From assembly GCA_022843445.1 (NCBI GenBank), contig JALHNS010000016.1, forward strand, positions 1 to 38,904: 38,904 nucleotides of DNA, read 5' to 3'. The notes below the pieces were generated by a model. It ran no database searches. It was not told the DNA's origin and saw only the letters and a program-made list of their open reading frames with translations. The position numbers and the translations under genes were made by a program. Source of the DNA: Gemmata sp. (GTDB lineage: Bacteria > Planctomycetota > Planctomycetia > Gemmatales > Gemmataceae). Positions 18,957 through 27,206 of the stretch are shown one piece after another. Each line of letters starts with the position of its first letter. Position 1 is the first letter of the stretch.

Positions 18957-19702
18957 TCCACGCCCTCCAGTTCCACCTCGATCACCTCGAAGAACGGCAC
19001 CTGAGCCACGCTGTTGTACAGCCCTTCGTTCTTGCCGAGCTTTTCGTCCCGGGCGAGGCCGCGCTTGCGCCGCACGCGGTCTTGCATGTCGAACATCGCC
19101 ATGTCGTATTCTTCGTCTTCGTCCGGTTCGATCTCGTCACCGACGAAATCGCCCCACCGCCCGCGTTCCGCCGCGTTCAGTTCGGCGCACCGCTGTTCGG
19201 CGCGCTCGCGGGTGCGATACACGCTCAGCAGTTGTCCGCCGTCCGGGTCCGCGTCGTAGGTCTCGTCGTTGTACTCCCAGTTGATGCCCACCACCGCGTA
19301 GCCCACCGGGCGCACCGGTTCCTCGCGCACCGCGAAGAACCGCACCTTGTCGCACGCTTCCCACACCGCGGCGCGCTGCGTGTCGCTCAGTTTCTTGTGG
19401 TGCTTCTTCCACCAGTCGGCCCACGCCTGATTCGGGGGCGGCGGGTCTATGCCGCGATCGTTCAGCCAGTCGCGCAGCCGCGGTTCGTCCAAGTGGCTCC
19501 AGTACTGAACCGCGGGGCCGCACTCGAACGGGTTCAGCCCGTTGCGCCGCGCGGCCTCGCGCTTGGCACGTTCGGCGTCGGCCGCCTCGAACGTGTCGAA
19601 CGACGCGAGTGCCACTTCGCCCGGCGCGCGGCTCGGGCCGCGCTGCCAGTGTTCGGACCAGTTCAGGCGCTTCAGCACGAAGCGCGTTTTCGCGTCCGCC
19701 AT
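18953..19702 (-). CDS. Uncharacterised protein, long paralogue with W-x-x-WW motif
   Basis: LNPFECGPAVQYW...AWADWWKKHHKKLSDTQRAAVWEACDKVRFFAVREEP; overlaps the downstream gene start by 4 nt. Confidence 0.8.
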   Translation of the reverse strand: MADAKTRFVLKRLNWSEHWQRGPSRAPGEVALASFDTFEAADAERAKREAARRNGLNPFECGPAVQYWSHLDEPRLRDWLNDRGIDPPPPNQAWADWWKKHHKKLSDTQRAAVWEACDKVRFFAVREEPVRPVGYAVVGINWEYNDETYDADPDGGQLLSVYRTRERAEQRCAELNAAERGRWGDFVGDEIEPDEDEEYDMAMFDMQDRVRRKRGLARDEKLGKNEGLYNSVAQVPFFEVIEVELEGVE

Positions 19703-19826
19703 GCGTCAGTCTCCACTTGCGGAGTTGGTTCGTTTGGGGGAATTGTAAAGGCGCGAGTGCCCCGCGGTCGATGTCGGAAAGACGGAACCGCGCCGCGCTC
19801 GCGCAGCGCTTCACACTGGTGAAGAC

Positions 19827-20768
19827 ATGCCCGATGCCGTGAAATGGGAGCCCACCGCGTGCCCGGTGTGTCGCTGCGCCGACGCCGGCGAGTTCCTGCG
19901 CGCGCCGGGCGACGACGGCAAAGAGTATCGGCTCGCCAAGTGCCGCGCCTGCGAACTCGTGTTCCTCGACCCGCGACCGACCGAAGACACCGTCGGCCTG
20001 CTGTACACCGAAGACTACCCGCAGTATCGCGGATCGAAGCTGAAGAACGGCCCGCTGCGCCGGCTGCGCGCGAAGCTGTTCGGGCACCGCGAGCGCAGCT
20101 TGGCCGACCGCATCCCGGTCGTGCCCGGCGGCGCGCTGCTCGATTACGGCTGCGGCGCGGGGCACTTCGTCGCGCAGATGCGCGACCGCGGCTGGAACGC
20201 GTTCGGCATGGACTTCAGCCCGCACGCGGTGCAGAGCGCGAAAGAGAGCTACGGCGTGCGCGCCGTGTGCGGCACGCTCCCGCACCCGGACGTGCCGCCG
20301 AACTCGCTCGACGCGCTCACGCTGCGAATGGTGCTCGAACACGTCCACGACCCCGCGGCGCTGCTGCGTCACGCGCTGGTGGCGCTGAAACCCGGCGGCG
20401 CGCTGTGCGTGGCGGTGCCGAACCTCGCGGCGTGGGGCTTCGGCGCGTTCGGGAAGGCGTGGTTCCCCTTGCGCTTGCCGTGGCACTTGTCCCACTTCAC
20501 GCCCGATACACTGGCCCGCACGGTGCGCGCGTCCGGGTTCGAGGTGGAGACGGTGGCGACGAAAGGTCACACGAACTGGACCGGCTACTCGGTGCGCCGG
20601 GCGCGCGAACTGAACCCGAAGTGGTGGACGCCGTTCGCCCGCGTGCGCCTCGTGCGCAGCGCGCTCTCGAAGTGGACCGAGCGCCGCGGGGCCGGTGACG
20701 AACTGTGCCTGCTGGCGCGAAAGCCGCTTCGCGCGGCACTGGAAGTGCCCATGCGCCGCGCGGCCTAA
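19827..20768 (+). CDS. Class I SAM-dependent methyltransferase with N-terminal zinc-ribbon-like cysteines
   Basis: CPVCRCADAG...KCRACELVFLDPRP; LLDYGCGAGHFVAQMRDRGWNAFGMDFSP; LRMVLEHVHDPAALL. Confidence 0.92.
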   Translation: MPDAVKWEPTACPVCRCADAGEFLRAPGDDGKEYRLAKCRACELVFLDPRPTEDTVGLLYTEDYPQYRGSKLKNGPLRRLRAKLFGHRERSLADRIPVVPGGALLDYGCGAGHFVAQMRDRGWNAFGMDFSPHAVQSAKESYGVRAVCGTLPHPDVPPNSLDALTLRMVLEHVHDPAALLRHALVALKPGGALCVAVPNLAAWGFGAFGKAWFPLRLPWHLSHFTPDTLARTVRASGFEVETVATKGHTNWTGYSVRRARELNPKWWTPFARVRLVRSALSKWTERRGAGDELCLLARKPLRAALEVPMRRAA

Positions 20769-20773
20769 GCGTT

Positions 20774-20859
20774 CAACGAACGAGCCGGAAGCGTGAGCGA
20801 CGGTCTTCATTCTTCAGGTGAAGAGAAGACAGTCGCTCACGCTTCCGGCTCGTTCGTTG
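20774..20859. terminator. Long hairpin between convergent gene ends (candidate bidirectional terminator / intergenic repeat)
   Basis: Left 20774-20808 caacgaacgagccggaagcgtgagcgacggtcttc; right 20825-20859 gaagacagtcgctcacgcttccggctcgttcgttg. 35-nt arms with one mismatch and a 16-nt loop. Confidence 0.85.
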
Positions 20860-20869
20860 GGCGCGCCGT

Positions 20870-20980
20870 TTAGCGCACGCCGCCGCGATACTTCTTGCTG
20901 CTGCGCAGCTTGTGCTTGCGGGCCTTGCGGCGCTTCTTGGACGCGTTGCGGACGCTCTTCGGCTTGTGCTGAATGCCCAT
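20870..20980 (-). CDS. 36-aa highly basic protein, possibly ribosome/RNA-associated
   Basis: Hand translation: MGIQHKPKSVRNASKKRRKARKHKLRSSKKYRGGVR*. GAGG-type RBS a few nt upstream. Not in the ORF track. Confidence 0.72.
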   Translation of the reverse strand: MGIQHKPKSVRNASKKRRKARKHKLRSSKKYRGGVR

Positions 20981-21045
20981 TCGAACCTCGGCGGGGTGTT
21001 TCGGAAAGCCAGTATTCTAGGTGCGGCACTCGCGCGCGGCACTAC

Positions 21046-22449
21046 TCACCACGGTTGCCCGATCGCTTTCGCGACGAGGTCGTAGCCGTCGGCGGCGGTG
21101 ACCTTCGCGCGCACGAAGTCGCCCGGTTGCAGGTTCTTCGCTTTCACGCGCACTTCGCAGTCGATCTCGGGTGCGTCGGCGGTGGTGCGCCCGCGGAAGT
21201 GGTTCGCGAACTCCGGGTCCGGGCCGTCGATTACCACCGCGTGCTCTTTGCCCACCTGCGCGTTCGCCCACCCGAACGCCACCTGCTGTTGCACTTCCAT
21301 GATCGCGGCCACGCGGGCCGCTTTCACGTCTTCGGGCAGGTGGCCGTCGAGCTTCTCCGCCGGCGTGCCGGGTTCGAGCGAGTACGGGAACACCCCCACG
21401 CGCTCGAACTTGAAGTCCCGCACGAACGCGCGCAGCTCCTCGAACTCGGCGTCCGTTTCGCCGGGGAAGCCGGTGATGAACGTGGTGCGGATCGCGAGGT
21501 CCGTCCACTTCGCCCGTAGCCGGTGCAGCAGGCTTTCCGTCGCGGCGCGGTCCACGCGGCGAATCATGCGCTTCAGCACGCGGTCGTTGATGTGCTGAAG
21601 CGGCATGTCCAGATACGGGATGATCTTCTTCGCGCCCGCGAACGTCTCGATGATCTCGTCCGAGATGTGTTCGGGGTAGGCGTACAACGTGCGAATCCAC
21701 TCGATGCCCGGCACCTTGTCGAGTTCGCGCAGCAGTTCCGCGAGCCGCGAGCGGCCGTACAGGTCGAAGCCGTAATACGTCGTGTCTTGGGCGACGATGA
21801 TGAGCTCGCGCACGCCGTCGGCCGCGAGTTCGTGCGCCTCGCGGATCACTTCCTCGATCGGCTTCGTGACGTGCTTGCCGCGCATCTTCGGGATCGCGCA
21901 GTAGGTGCAAAGCCGGTCGCAGCCCTCGCTGATTTTTAGGTACGCGAAGTGCCGCGGGGTGATGCGCAGCCGCGCGGTGTCTTCGAGCGCCCGCACCGGC
22001 GCGGGGCGGAACAAACTGCGCTGTTCGCTCTGCTGCGAAACGGCGCGATCGACCACTGCGGCGATGTCTTCGCGGCCGAAGACGCCCACGATCTGATCGA
22101 CTTCGGGCACCTGTTCGAGCAGTACCTCGCGCTGGCGCTCGGCCATGCACCCGGCGACGACGACCGCGCCGACCTTCCCGGCCTTCTTGAGCGCGAGCAT
22201 TTCGCGGATGACCGCGAGCGACTCTTGGCGCGCCGGTTCGATGAACCCGCAGGTGTTCACGACTACAACGTCCGCGCCGTCGGCGTCCGGTTGGAACGCG
22301 TAGCCGTCTTGCGCGAGTTTGCCGAGCATGCGCTCGCTATCGACGGTGTTCTTCGGGCAGCCGAGCGAAATGAACGCGTAGCTGCCTTTGCCCTCGGCGC
22401 TCGTCGCCGGTGCCGAAGGAGTGGTGAGCGGAAGCGACTTCACGGACAT
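21046..22449 (-). CDS. rimO: Ribosomal protein S12 methylthiotransferase RimO
   Basis: SLGCPKNTVDSERMLG, VNTCGFIEPARQES, AGCMAERQ, ISEGCDRLCTYCAIPKMRG (radical SAM CxxxCxxC), C-terminal TRAM-like region. Confidence 0.96.
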   Translation of the reverse strand: MSVKSLPLTTPSAPATSAEGKGSYAFISLGCPKNTVDSERMLGKLAQDGYAFQPDADGADVVVVNTCGFIEPARQESLAVIREMLALKKAGKVGAVVVAGCMAERQREVLLEQVPEVDQIVGVFGREDIAAVVDRAVSQQSEQRSLFRPAPVRALEDTARLRITPRHFAYLKISEGCDRLCTYCAIPKMRGKHVTKPIEEVIREAHELAADGVRELIIVAQDTTYYGFDLYGRSRLAELLRELDKVPGIEWIRTLYAYPEHISDEIIETFAGAKKIIPYLDMPLQHINDRVLKRMIRRVDRAATESLLHRLRAKWTDLAIRTTFITGFPGETDAEFEELRAFVRDFKFERVGVFPYSLEPGTPAEKLDGHLPEDVKAARVAAIMEVQQQVAFGWANAQVGKEHAVVIDGPDPEFANHFRGRTTADAPEIDCEVRVKAKNLQPGDFVRAKVTAADGYDLVAKAIGQPW

Positions 22450-22500
22450 GCGGGTGCGGCTCGTGGTGCGGCGAAGTTCAAATGGGCATTGTAGGTGAGG

Positions 22501-22585
22501 CGCGGTCGTAGGACAGGCTTCCAGCCTGTCCCGGTACGCGCGTTGGCAGCGCCGGGACAGGCTGGAAGCCTGTCCTACGACCGCG
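22501..22585. repeat. Perfect 34-bp inverted repeat, nested palindromic arms, overlapping a gene 3' end
   Basis: Left 22501-22534 cgcggtcgtaggacaggcttccagcctgtcccgg; right 22552-22585 is its exact reverse complement; 17-nt loop. Each arm contains ggacaggct-tcc/gga-agcctgtcc. Confidence 0.95.
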
Positions 22586-23264
22586 CCAACAACGCGTCGC
22601 ACACCCAGCAACCGCGGGCGTGGTCGCGGGCGTCGCGGCAGTGCGCGAGTACCTGTTCGTTCTCGCACCCGGCTTCTTGGAGCGCGTCCGCGAGGATCGG
22701 CATCGCAGAAAAGTCGCGCGATTCGTACATGCTCTGCGCGAGGGCGACCGCGTCCGAGGTGCGCCACCCGGGGTCGAAGGAAACCGGCGCGAACGGGTTC
22801 CCGATGATGCAGCGGAGGAGTTCGCATTGCGCCGCGAACTCCGCGAGCAGTTCCGCCGGTTCTCTGCTGCCTGACGCGAACAGTGGTAGGTCAGCCGCAG
22901 CGTACGCAGCGGATTGCGCTACATCTCGCGCCATATCGCCGGGATTGCTGGGAAAACACGCCACTCGGCAAGCATCCAGTAGGTGGAGCAGATAGCCGAT
23001 GGAGTTCGCGTCGCGGCCAGCGGCGCTCGCACTCGCGTCGAGCGTGTGGAGCACGTGTTCGAGTGTGCCCGTCTTCAGTGCGCTGTCGGCGAACAGTTCC
23101 GCTGCCACCAGCGCTCGCTCCGCGATACCCGGCGCGAACTCGTTCAACGCCGACCGGCAGCAGGCGCACGAGAACAACCGCAACTTTCGCGCGCTGGCGC
23201 GCTCGCGAGCGAAGTTGATCATCTGCCATGGCCGCTCGGCGGTCAGCCACTCGCGTTCGGTCAT
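22575..23264 (-). CDS. Gemmata-type paralogous family protein of unknown function
   Basis: MTEREWLTAERPWQMINFARERASARKLRLFSCACCR ... RCIIGNPFAPVSFDPGWRTSDAVALAQSMYESRDFSAMPILADALQEAGCENEQVLAHCRDARDHARGCWVCDALLARS resembles a protein family I recall as expanded in Gemmataceae. Confidence 0.82.
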   Translation of the reverse strand: MTEREWLTAERPWQMINFARERASARKLRLFSCACCRSALNEFAPGIAERALVAAELFADSALKTGTLEHVLHTLDASASAAGRDANSIGYLLHLLDACRVACFPSNPGDMARDVAQSAAYAAADLPLFASGSREPAELLAEFAAQCELLRCIIGNPFAPVSFDPGWRTSDAVALAQSMYESRDFSAMPILADALQEAGCENEQVLAHCRDARDHARGCWVCDALLARS

Positions 23265-23347
23265 GGCTCCACCATATCGCGCGGCGCTTCCCCTTCGCTA
23301 CGGTCGCGGGTATCGTTGGGGCAACTTCCCCTTCCCCCGAGGCCGAC

Positions 23348-25012
23348 GTGAAACCGCTCCTCTCCTTCGCACTCGTGTACGCGCTCGCAGCAGTGCCCGT
23401 GCGCGGCGCGGAACCGGAATACGATCTGCTCGTCACCGGCGGGCGAATCCTCGACGGCACCGGGAACCCGTGGTTCTACGGCGATGTCGCCACCAAAGGC
23501 GAAAAGCTTGTCGCCGTGGGCCGCGTGCCGGCAGGGAAGGCCAAGCGCACCATCGACGCGAAGGGGTTGGTCGTCGCGCCCGGGTTCATCGACATTCACT
23601 CGCACTCGGACGATCTCATCCTCGAAGACGGCAAAGCGCAGAGCAAAATCCGGCAGGGCGTGACGACGGAAGTGCTCGGCGAAGGGCGCTCCGCCGCGCC
23701 GCTGAAGGGGCAACTCGGGGCGCGCAAGTTTCCCGCGCGCGGGAAGGTGTTCGAGTGGAGTACGCTCGAAGGCTACTTCGATGTGCTCGACAAAGAAGGC
23801 GCGAGCGTGAACGTCGCGAGCTACGTCGGCCTCGACAACGTGTGGGAGTGCGTGATGGGCAAGTCGCACGAGCGGCCCACACCGAAGCAAATTGCCGCGA
23901 TGAAGGAGTTGATCGAAGAGGCGATGAAGGACGGCGCGTTCGGGCTGTCGTCGCTGCTGATGATGCCGCCCGGGTCGCTCGCTACTACCGACGACCTCGT
24001 AGAACTGTGCGGCGCGGTGAAGAAGCACGGCGGCATCTTCTCGACGCACATTCGCAGCGAAGGGTTGGACGTGTTCGCGTCGGTGAAGCAGGCGATTGAA
24101 GTGGGCGAGCGCGCCGGCGTCCCGGTGGACATCATTCACCTGAAGATCGCTGACGAGAAACTGTGGGGCAAGATGAACGAAGTCGTGGCGCTGATCGAAG
24201 CCGCCCGCAAGCGCGGCGTGAACGTGCAGGCCAACGTGTACCCGTACACGCGCGGGAACAACAACCTCGCCAGCATCATTCCGCCGTGGGCGCACGAAGG
24301 CGGCACGGCCAAGATGCTCGAGCGCCTCAAAGACGCGAAGCAGCGCGAGCGCCTCAAGTTCGACATCTTGAAGGGCATTGAGGGCTGGTACAACCACTAC
24401 ACCGCGGTCGGCGGGGACTGGTCGCGGATGCTGGTGAGCGGGCGCGGCACTTACGAAGGGCTGACGATGGACCGCGTGATGGCCGCGAAACAGAAGGGGA
24501 AGGAGCCGAAGCCGGACCCGCTCGACATCCTCTTCGACATCTTGATTGAGCAAGGCGGGTCGGTGCCGACGGTGTTCGCGCACCACGACGAAAAGGACAT
24601 GCTCTTCGCGCTGAAGCAACCGTGGTGCTCGGTCGGCTCCGACGGTTCGGCCTACGCGACCGAAGGCCCGCTGAAGCGCGGCAACCCGCACCCGCGGAAC
24701 TTCGGCACCTTCCCCCGCGTACTCGGCCTGTACGCGCGCGACCGCGGCGCTCTCACCCTCGAAGACGCGGTGCGCAAAATGACCTCGCTGAACGCGGCCA
24801 AGATCGGCATCACCGATCGCGGCACGCTGCGCGCCGGCGCGTTCGCGGACGTAACCGTCTTCGACGCGGCGACGGTGATCGACAAGTCGACCTACGAAGC
24901 GCCGTTCGCGTACAACGCGGGCATCGAATACGTGATCGTGAACGGCAGCGTGGTGCTGGACCGCGGCACCCACACCGGGGCGCTGCCTGGGCGCGCGCTG
25001 CGCGCGAAGTAG
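23348..25012 (+). CDS. N-acyl-D-amino-acid deacylase-like amidohydrolase, secreted
   Basis: GTG start after a gagg RBS; signal-like N-terminus; YDLLVTGGRILDGTGNPWFYGDVA, VAPGFIDIHSHSDD, RQGVTTEVLGE, SDGSAYATEGPL, GALTLEDAVRKMTSLNAAKIGITDRGTLRAGAFADVTVFD. Confidence 0.9.
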   Translation: MKPLLSFALVYALAAVPVRGAEPEYDLLVTGGRILDGTGNPWFYGDVATKGEKLVAVGRVPAGKAKRTIDAKGLVVAPGFIDIHSHSDDLILEDGKAQSKIRQGVTTEVLGEGRSAAPLKGQLGARKFPARGKVFEWSTLEGYFDVLDKEGASVNVASYVGLDNVWECVMGKSHERPTPKQIAAMKELIEEAMKDGAFGLSSLLMMPPGSLATTDDLVELCGAVKKHGGIFSTHIRSEGLDVFASVKQAIEVGERAGVPVDIIHLKIADEKLWGKMNEVVALIEAARKRGVNVQANVYPYTRGNNNLASIIPPWAHEGGTAKMLERLKDAKQRERLKFDILKGIEGWYNHYTAVGGDWSRMLVSGRGTYEGLTMDRVMAAKQKGKEPKPDPLDILFDILIEQGGSVPTVFAHHDEKDMLFALKQPWCSVGSDGSAYATEGPLKRGNPHPRNFGTFPRVLGLYARDRGALTLEDAVRKMTSLNAAKIGITDRGTLRAGAFADVTVFDAATVIDKSTYEAPFAYNAGIEYVIVNGSVVLDRGTHTGALPGRALRAK

Positions 25013-25308
25013 CCCGACGCTGTCGTGTTCACAGGGTGGGGGGTGCCAAACAGTGAACACCACCCCCGGCGGGCGCCGCGCGAAAAAAGTGACGAAATAC
25101 CGCGGAAGTCGCGCTCTTTTCACTTGAAGTCACCCCGGCCGGTCGATTGTAATCAACTCATCCATTTGTAACGTCCGTCGATTCGTTGCGGTTCCCGATG
25201 TCGGTTCGATCATCACCCGCGCTCACGTTCGTCGCTCGCTGCCGCTCGGCAACACTCTACCGAAGCCCCAAGTCCGCTTAACACGGTCCCGTGGAAGGAG
25301 CGCCTGTC

Positions 25309-27033
25309 ATGGCCAAAGGTCGCGGTGATTTCACCGACCTGCTTCTGAAGAAAAAGCTCATCAGCCCGGACCAGCTCAGCGAGGCCGAGAGCATCGCGAG
25401 CGCGACCGGCATCAAGCTGCAAGACGCGCTGGTGAAGCAGCAGTACCTCTCGGCGAACGAGGTCATGTCCGCGGTGGCCGAGTTCAACGGCCTCCAGTTC
25501 GTGGACATGACCGATCTAACGATTCCGAAATCGGTCATCGAACTCGTGCCGGAGTCGGTGGCGCGCGAAAACGTCGTGCTGCCGCTCGAACTGGAAGGCA
25601 ACACGCTCAAGATTCTGACCGCGGACCCCACGAACTACGACACCGTTCAGAAGTTGCAGTTCATTCTGAACAAGGACATCGTGCCGGTGCTCGCGGTGCA
25701 GGAGCAGATTCAGGAAGCGATCAACAAGAACTACGGGCAGACCGAAACCGAGTCGGTGGACTCACTTCTGGTCGAATTCACCGACACCGCGATCGAGTTC
25801 ACGCAGACCGAATCGGCCGGGTCGATGGCGAACGCCGACGATTCGGACGCCCCGGTCGTGCGGCTGGTGAACCTCATTATCTCGGAAGCCATCAGCCTCC
25901 GGGCGTCCGACATCCACATCGAGCCGTTCGCCGACCGCGTCCGGGTGCGATACCGCATCGACGGAGTGCTAGTTGAGCGCGACGCCGCGCCCCGGCGCCT
26001 CCTGCTGCCCCTGCTCTCCCGTTTGAAGATCATGGGGAGCATCGACATCAGCGAGAAGCGACGCCCGCAGGACGGCCGGATCAAGATGACGGTCCACGGT
26101 AAGCACTTCGACCTTCGTGTGAGCATGCTGCCGTCGGTCCACGGGCAGTCCGCGGTGATGCGGATTCTGGACCGGGGCAACATTCAGGTGAGCATTAAAG
26201 ATCTCGGCTTTGCGGAAGACGATTACATCCGGTTCCAACAGATCATCAAGCGGCCGAACGGCATCTTCCTCGTAACCGGGCCGACCGGGTCCGGGAAGAC
26301 GACGACGCTCTATTCGGCGCTCAACGAACTCAACCGGCCCGACCGGAAGATCATCACGGCCGAAGACCCGGTGGAATACTACCTGCCGGGTATCAACCAA
26401 GTCGAAGTGAAGCACGGGATCGGGTTGGACTTCGCCCGCATCATCCGGGCCATGCTGCGGCAAGCGCCGAACATCATTCTCGTGGGCGAAATCCGCGACA
26501 AAGAAACCGCAGAAATCGCCGTGCAGGCGTCTCTGACCGGACACTTAGTTTTCAGTACACTGCACACGAACGACGCGCCTAGCGCTGTGACTCGCCTCGC
26601 GGACATCGGCGTGCCCCCGTTCCTCATCGCCAGTTCGGTTATCGCGATCATGGGGCAGCGCCTCGTGCGCGTGAACTGCCCGAAGTGCAAGGAGCCGTAC
26701 CGACCGGAAGCGGCCGAGATCCGCGCCTCCGGCATCACGCAAGAACAGATCGAAAAGGCGACCTTTATGAAGGGCCGCGGGTGCAACCACTGCCGGCAAA
26801 CCGGCTACCGCGGGCGACAGGGCATCTTCGAGATGCTCCGCATGACTTCGATCATCCGCGAACTGACGTTCGCTCAGGCTCCGACGCAGGAAATCCGGCG
26901 CAAGGCCCGCGCCCAAGCCGGGATGCGCTCGCTCCTCGAAGACGGCGTGCTGAAAATCGTGAAGGGGACCACCACGTTCGACGAGGTGCTCAGCACCTGT
27001 CACGCCGAAGTGCTGGTGGCGAAAGAGGATTAG
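25309..27033 (+). CDS. Type IV pilus / type II secretion assembly ATPase (GspE/PilB), copy 1
   Basis: N-terminal GspE-N/MshEN-like region; LVTGPTGSGKTTTLYSALNEL, ITAEDPVEYYLPGINQVEV, ILVGEIRDKETAEIAVQASLTGHLVFSTLHTND; CPKCKEPY...CNHC zinc tetracysteine. Confidence 0.95.
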   Translation: MAKGRGDFTDLLLKKKLISPDQLSEAESIASATGIKLQDALVKQQYLSANEVMSAVAEFNGLQFVDMTDLTIPKSVIELVPESVARENVVLPLELEGNTLKILTADPTNYDTVQKLQFILNKDIVPVLAVQEQIQEAINKNYGQTETESVDSLLVEFTDTAIEFTQTESAGSMANADDSDAPVVRLVNLIISEAISLRASDIHIEPFADRVRVRYRIDGVLVERDAAPRRLLLPLLSRLKIMGSIDISEKRRPQDGRIKMTVHGKHFDLRVSMLPSVHGQSAVMRILDRGNIQVSIKDLGFAEDDYIRFQQIIKRPNGIFLVTGPTGSGKTTTLYSALNELNRPDRKIITAEDPVEYYLPGINQVEVKHGIGLDFARIIRAMLRQAPNIILVGEIRDKETAEIAVQASLTGHLVFSTLHTNDAPSAVTRLADIGVPPFLIASSVIAIMGQRLVRVNCPKCKEPYRPEAAEIRASGITQEQIEKATFMKGRGCNHCRQTGYRGRQGIFEMLRMTSIIRELTFAQAPTQEIRRKARAQAGMRSLLEDGVLKIVKGTTTFDEVLSTCHAEVLVAKED

Positions 27034-27106
27034 GTTCCGAGTTCCGAGTTCCAGAGTTCCAAGTCGAAGACAGTGCAAAACTTGGAACTTGGAACTTGGA
27101 ACTTGG
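27034..27106. repeat. Heptamer-based imperfect inverted repeat
   Basis: 27034-27064 gttccgagttccgagttccagagttccaagt pairs with 27080-27106 acttggaacttggaacttggaacttgg; begins at the base after the gspE stop codon. Confidence 0.85.
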
Positions 27107-27206
27107 GGATCCGCGGTGATAATGCGACACCGGTTCGCGGCGGGCGTGCTCCCGCTGCGCGCCGGGCTGGCTTCCCGACCGTTCACCCGCAACAGGAGAC
27201 GCAACC

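Noticed and set aside
19137-20810. 557-aa minus ORF
   Set aside because: Overlaps the methyltransferase antisense and the paralogue gene in another frame; artefact.
22501-22585. Considering the 34-bp inverted repeat as IS terminal inverted repeats
   Set aside because: Only 17 nt separate the arms, so there is no room for a transposase and no flanking duplication was evident; a hairpin or MITE-like element fits better.
25025-25060. 8-bp dyad gtgttcac...gtgaacac after the amidohydrolase gene
   Set aside because: Short stem with a 20-nt loop and a competing G/C-tract pairing; too weak to call as a terminator or operator.
23261-25123. 620-aa minus ORF antisense to the amidohydrolase
   Set aside because: No motifs; the opposite strand has clear amidohydrolase motifs.
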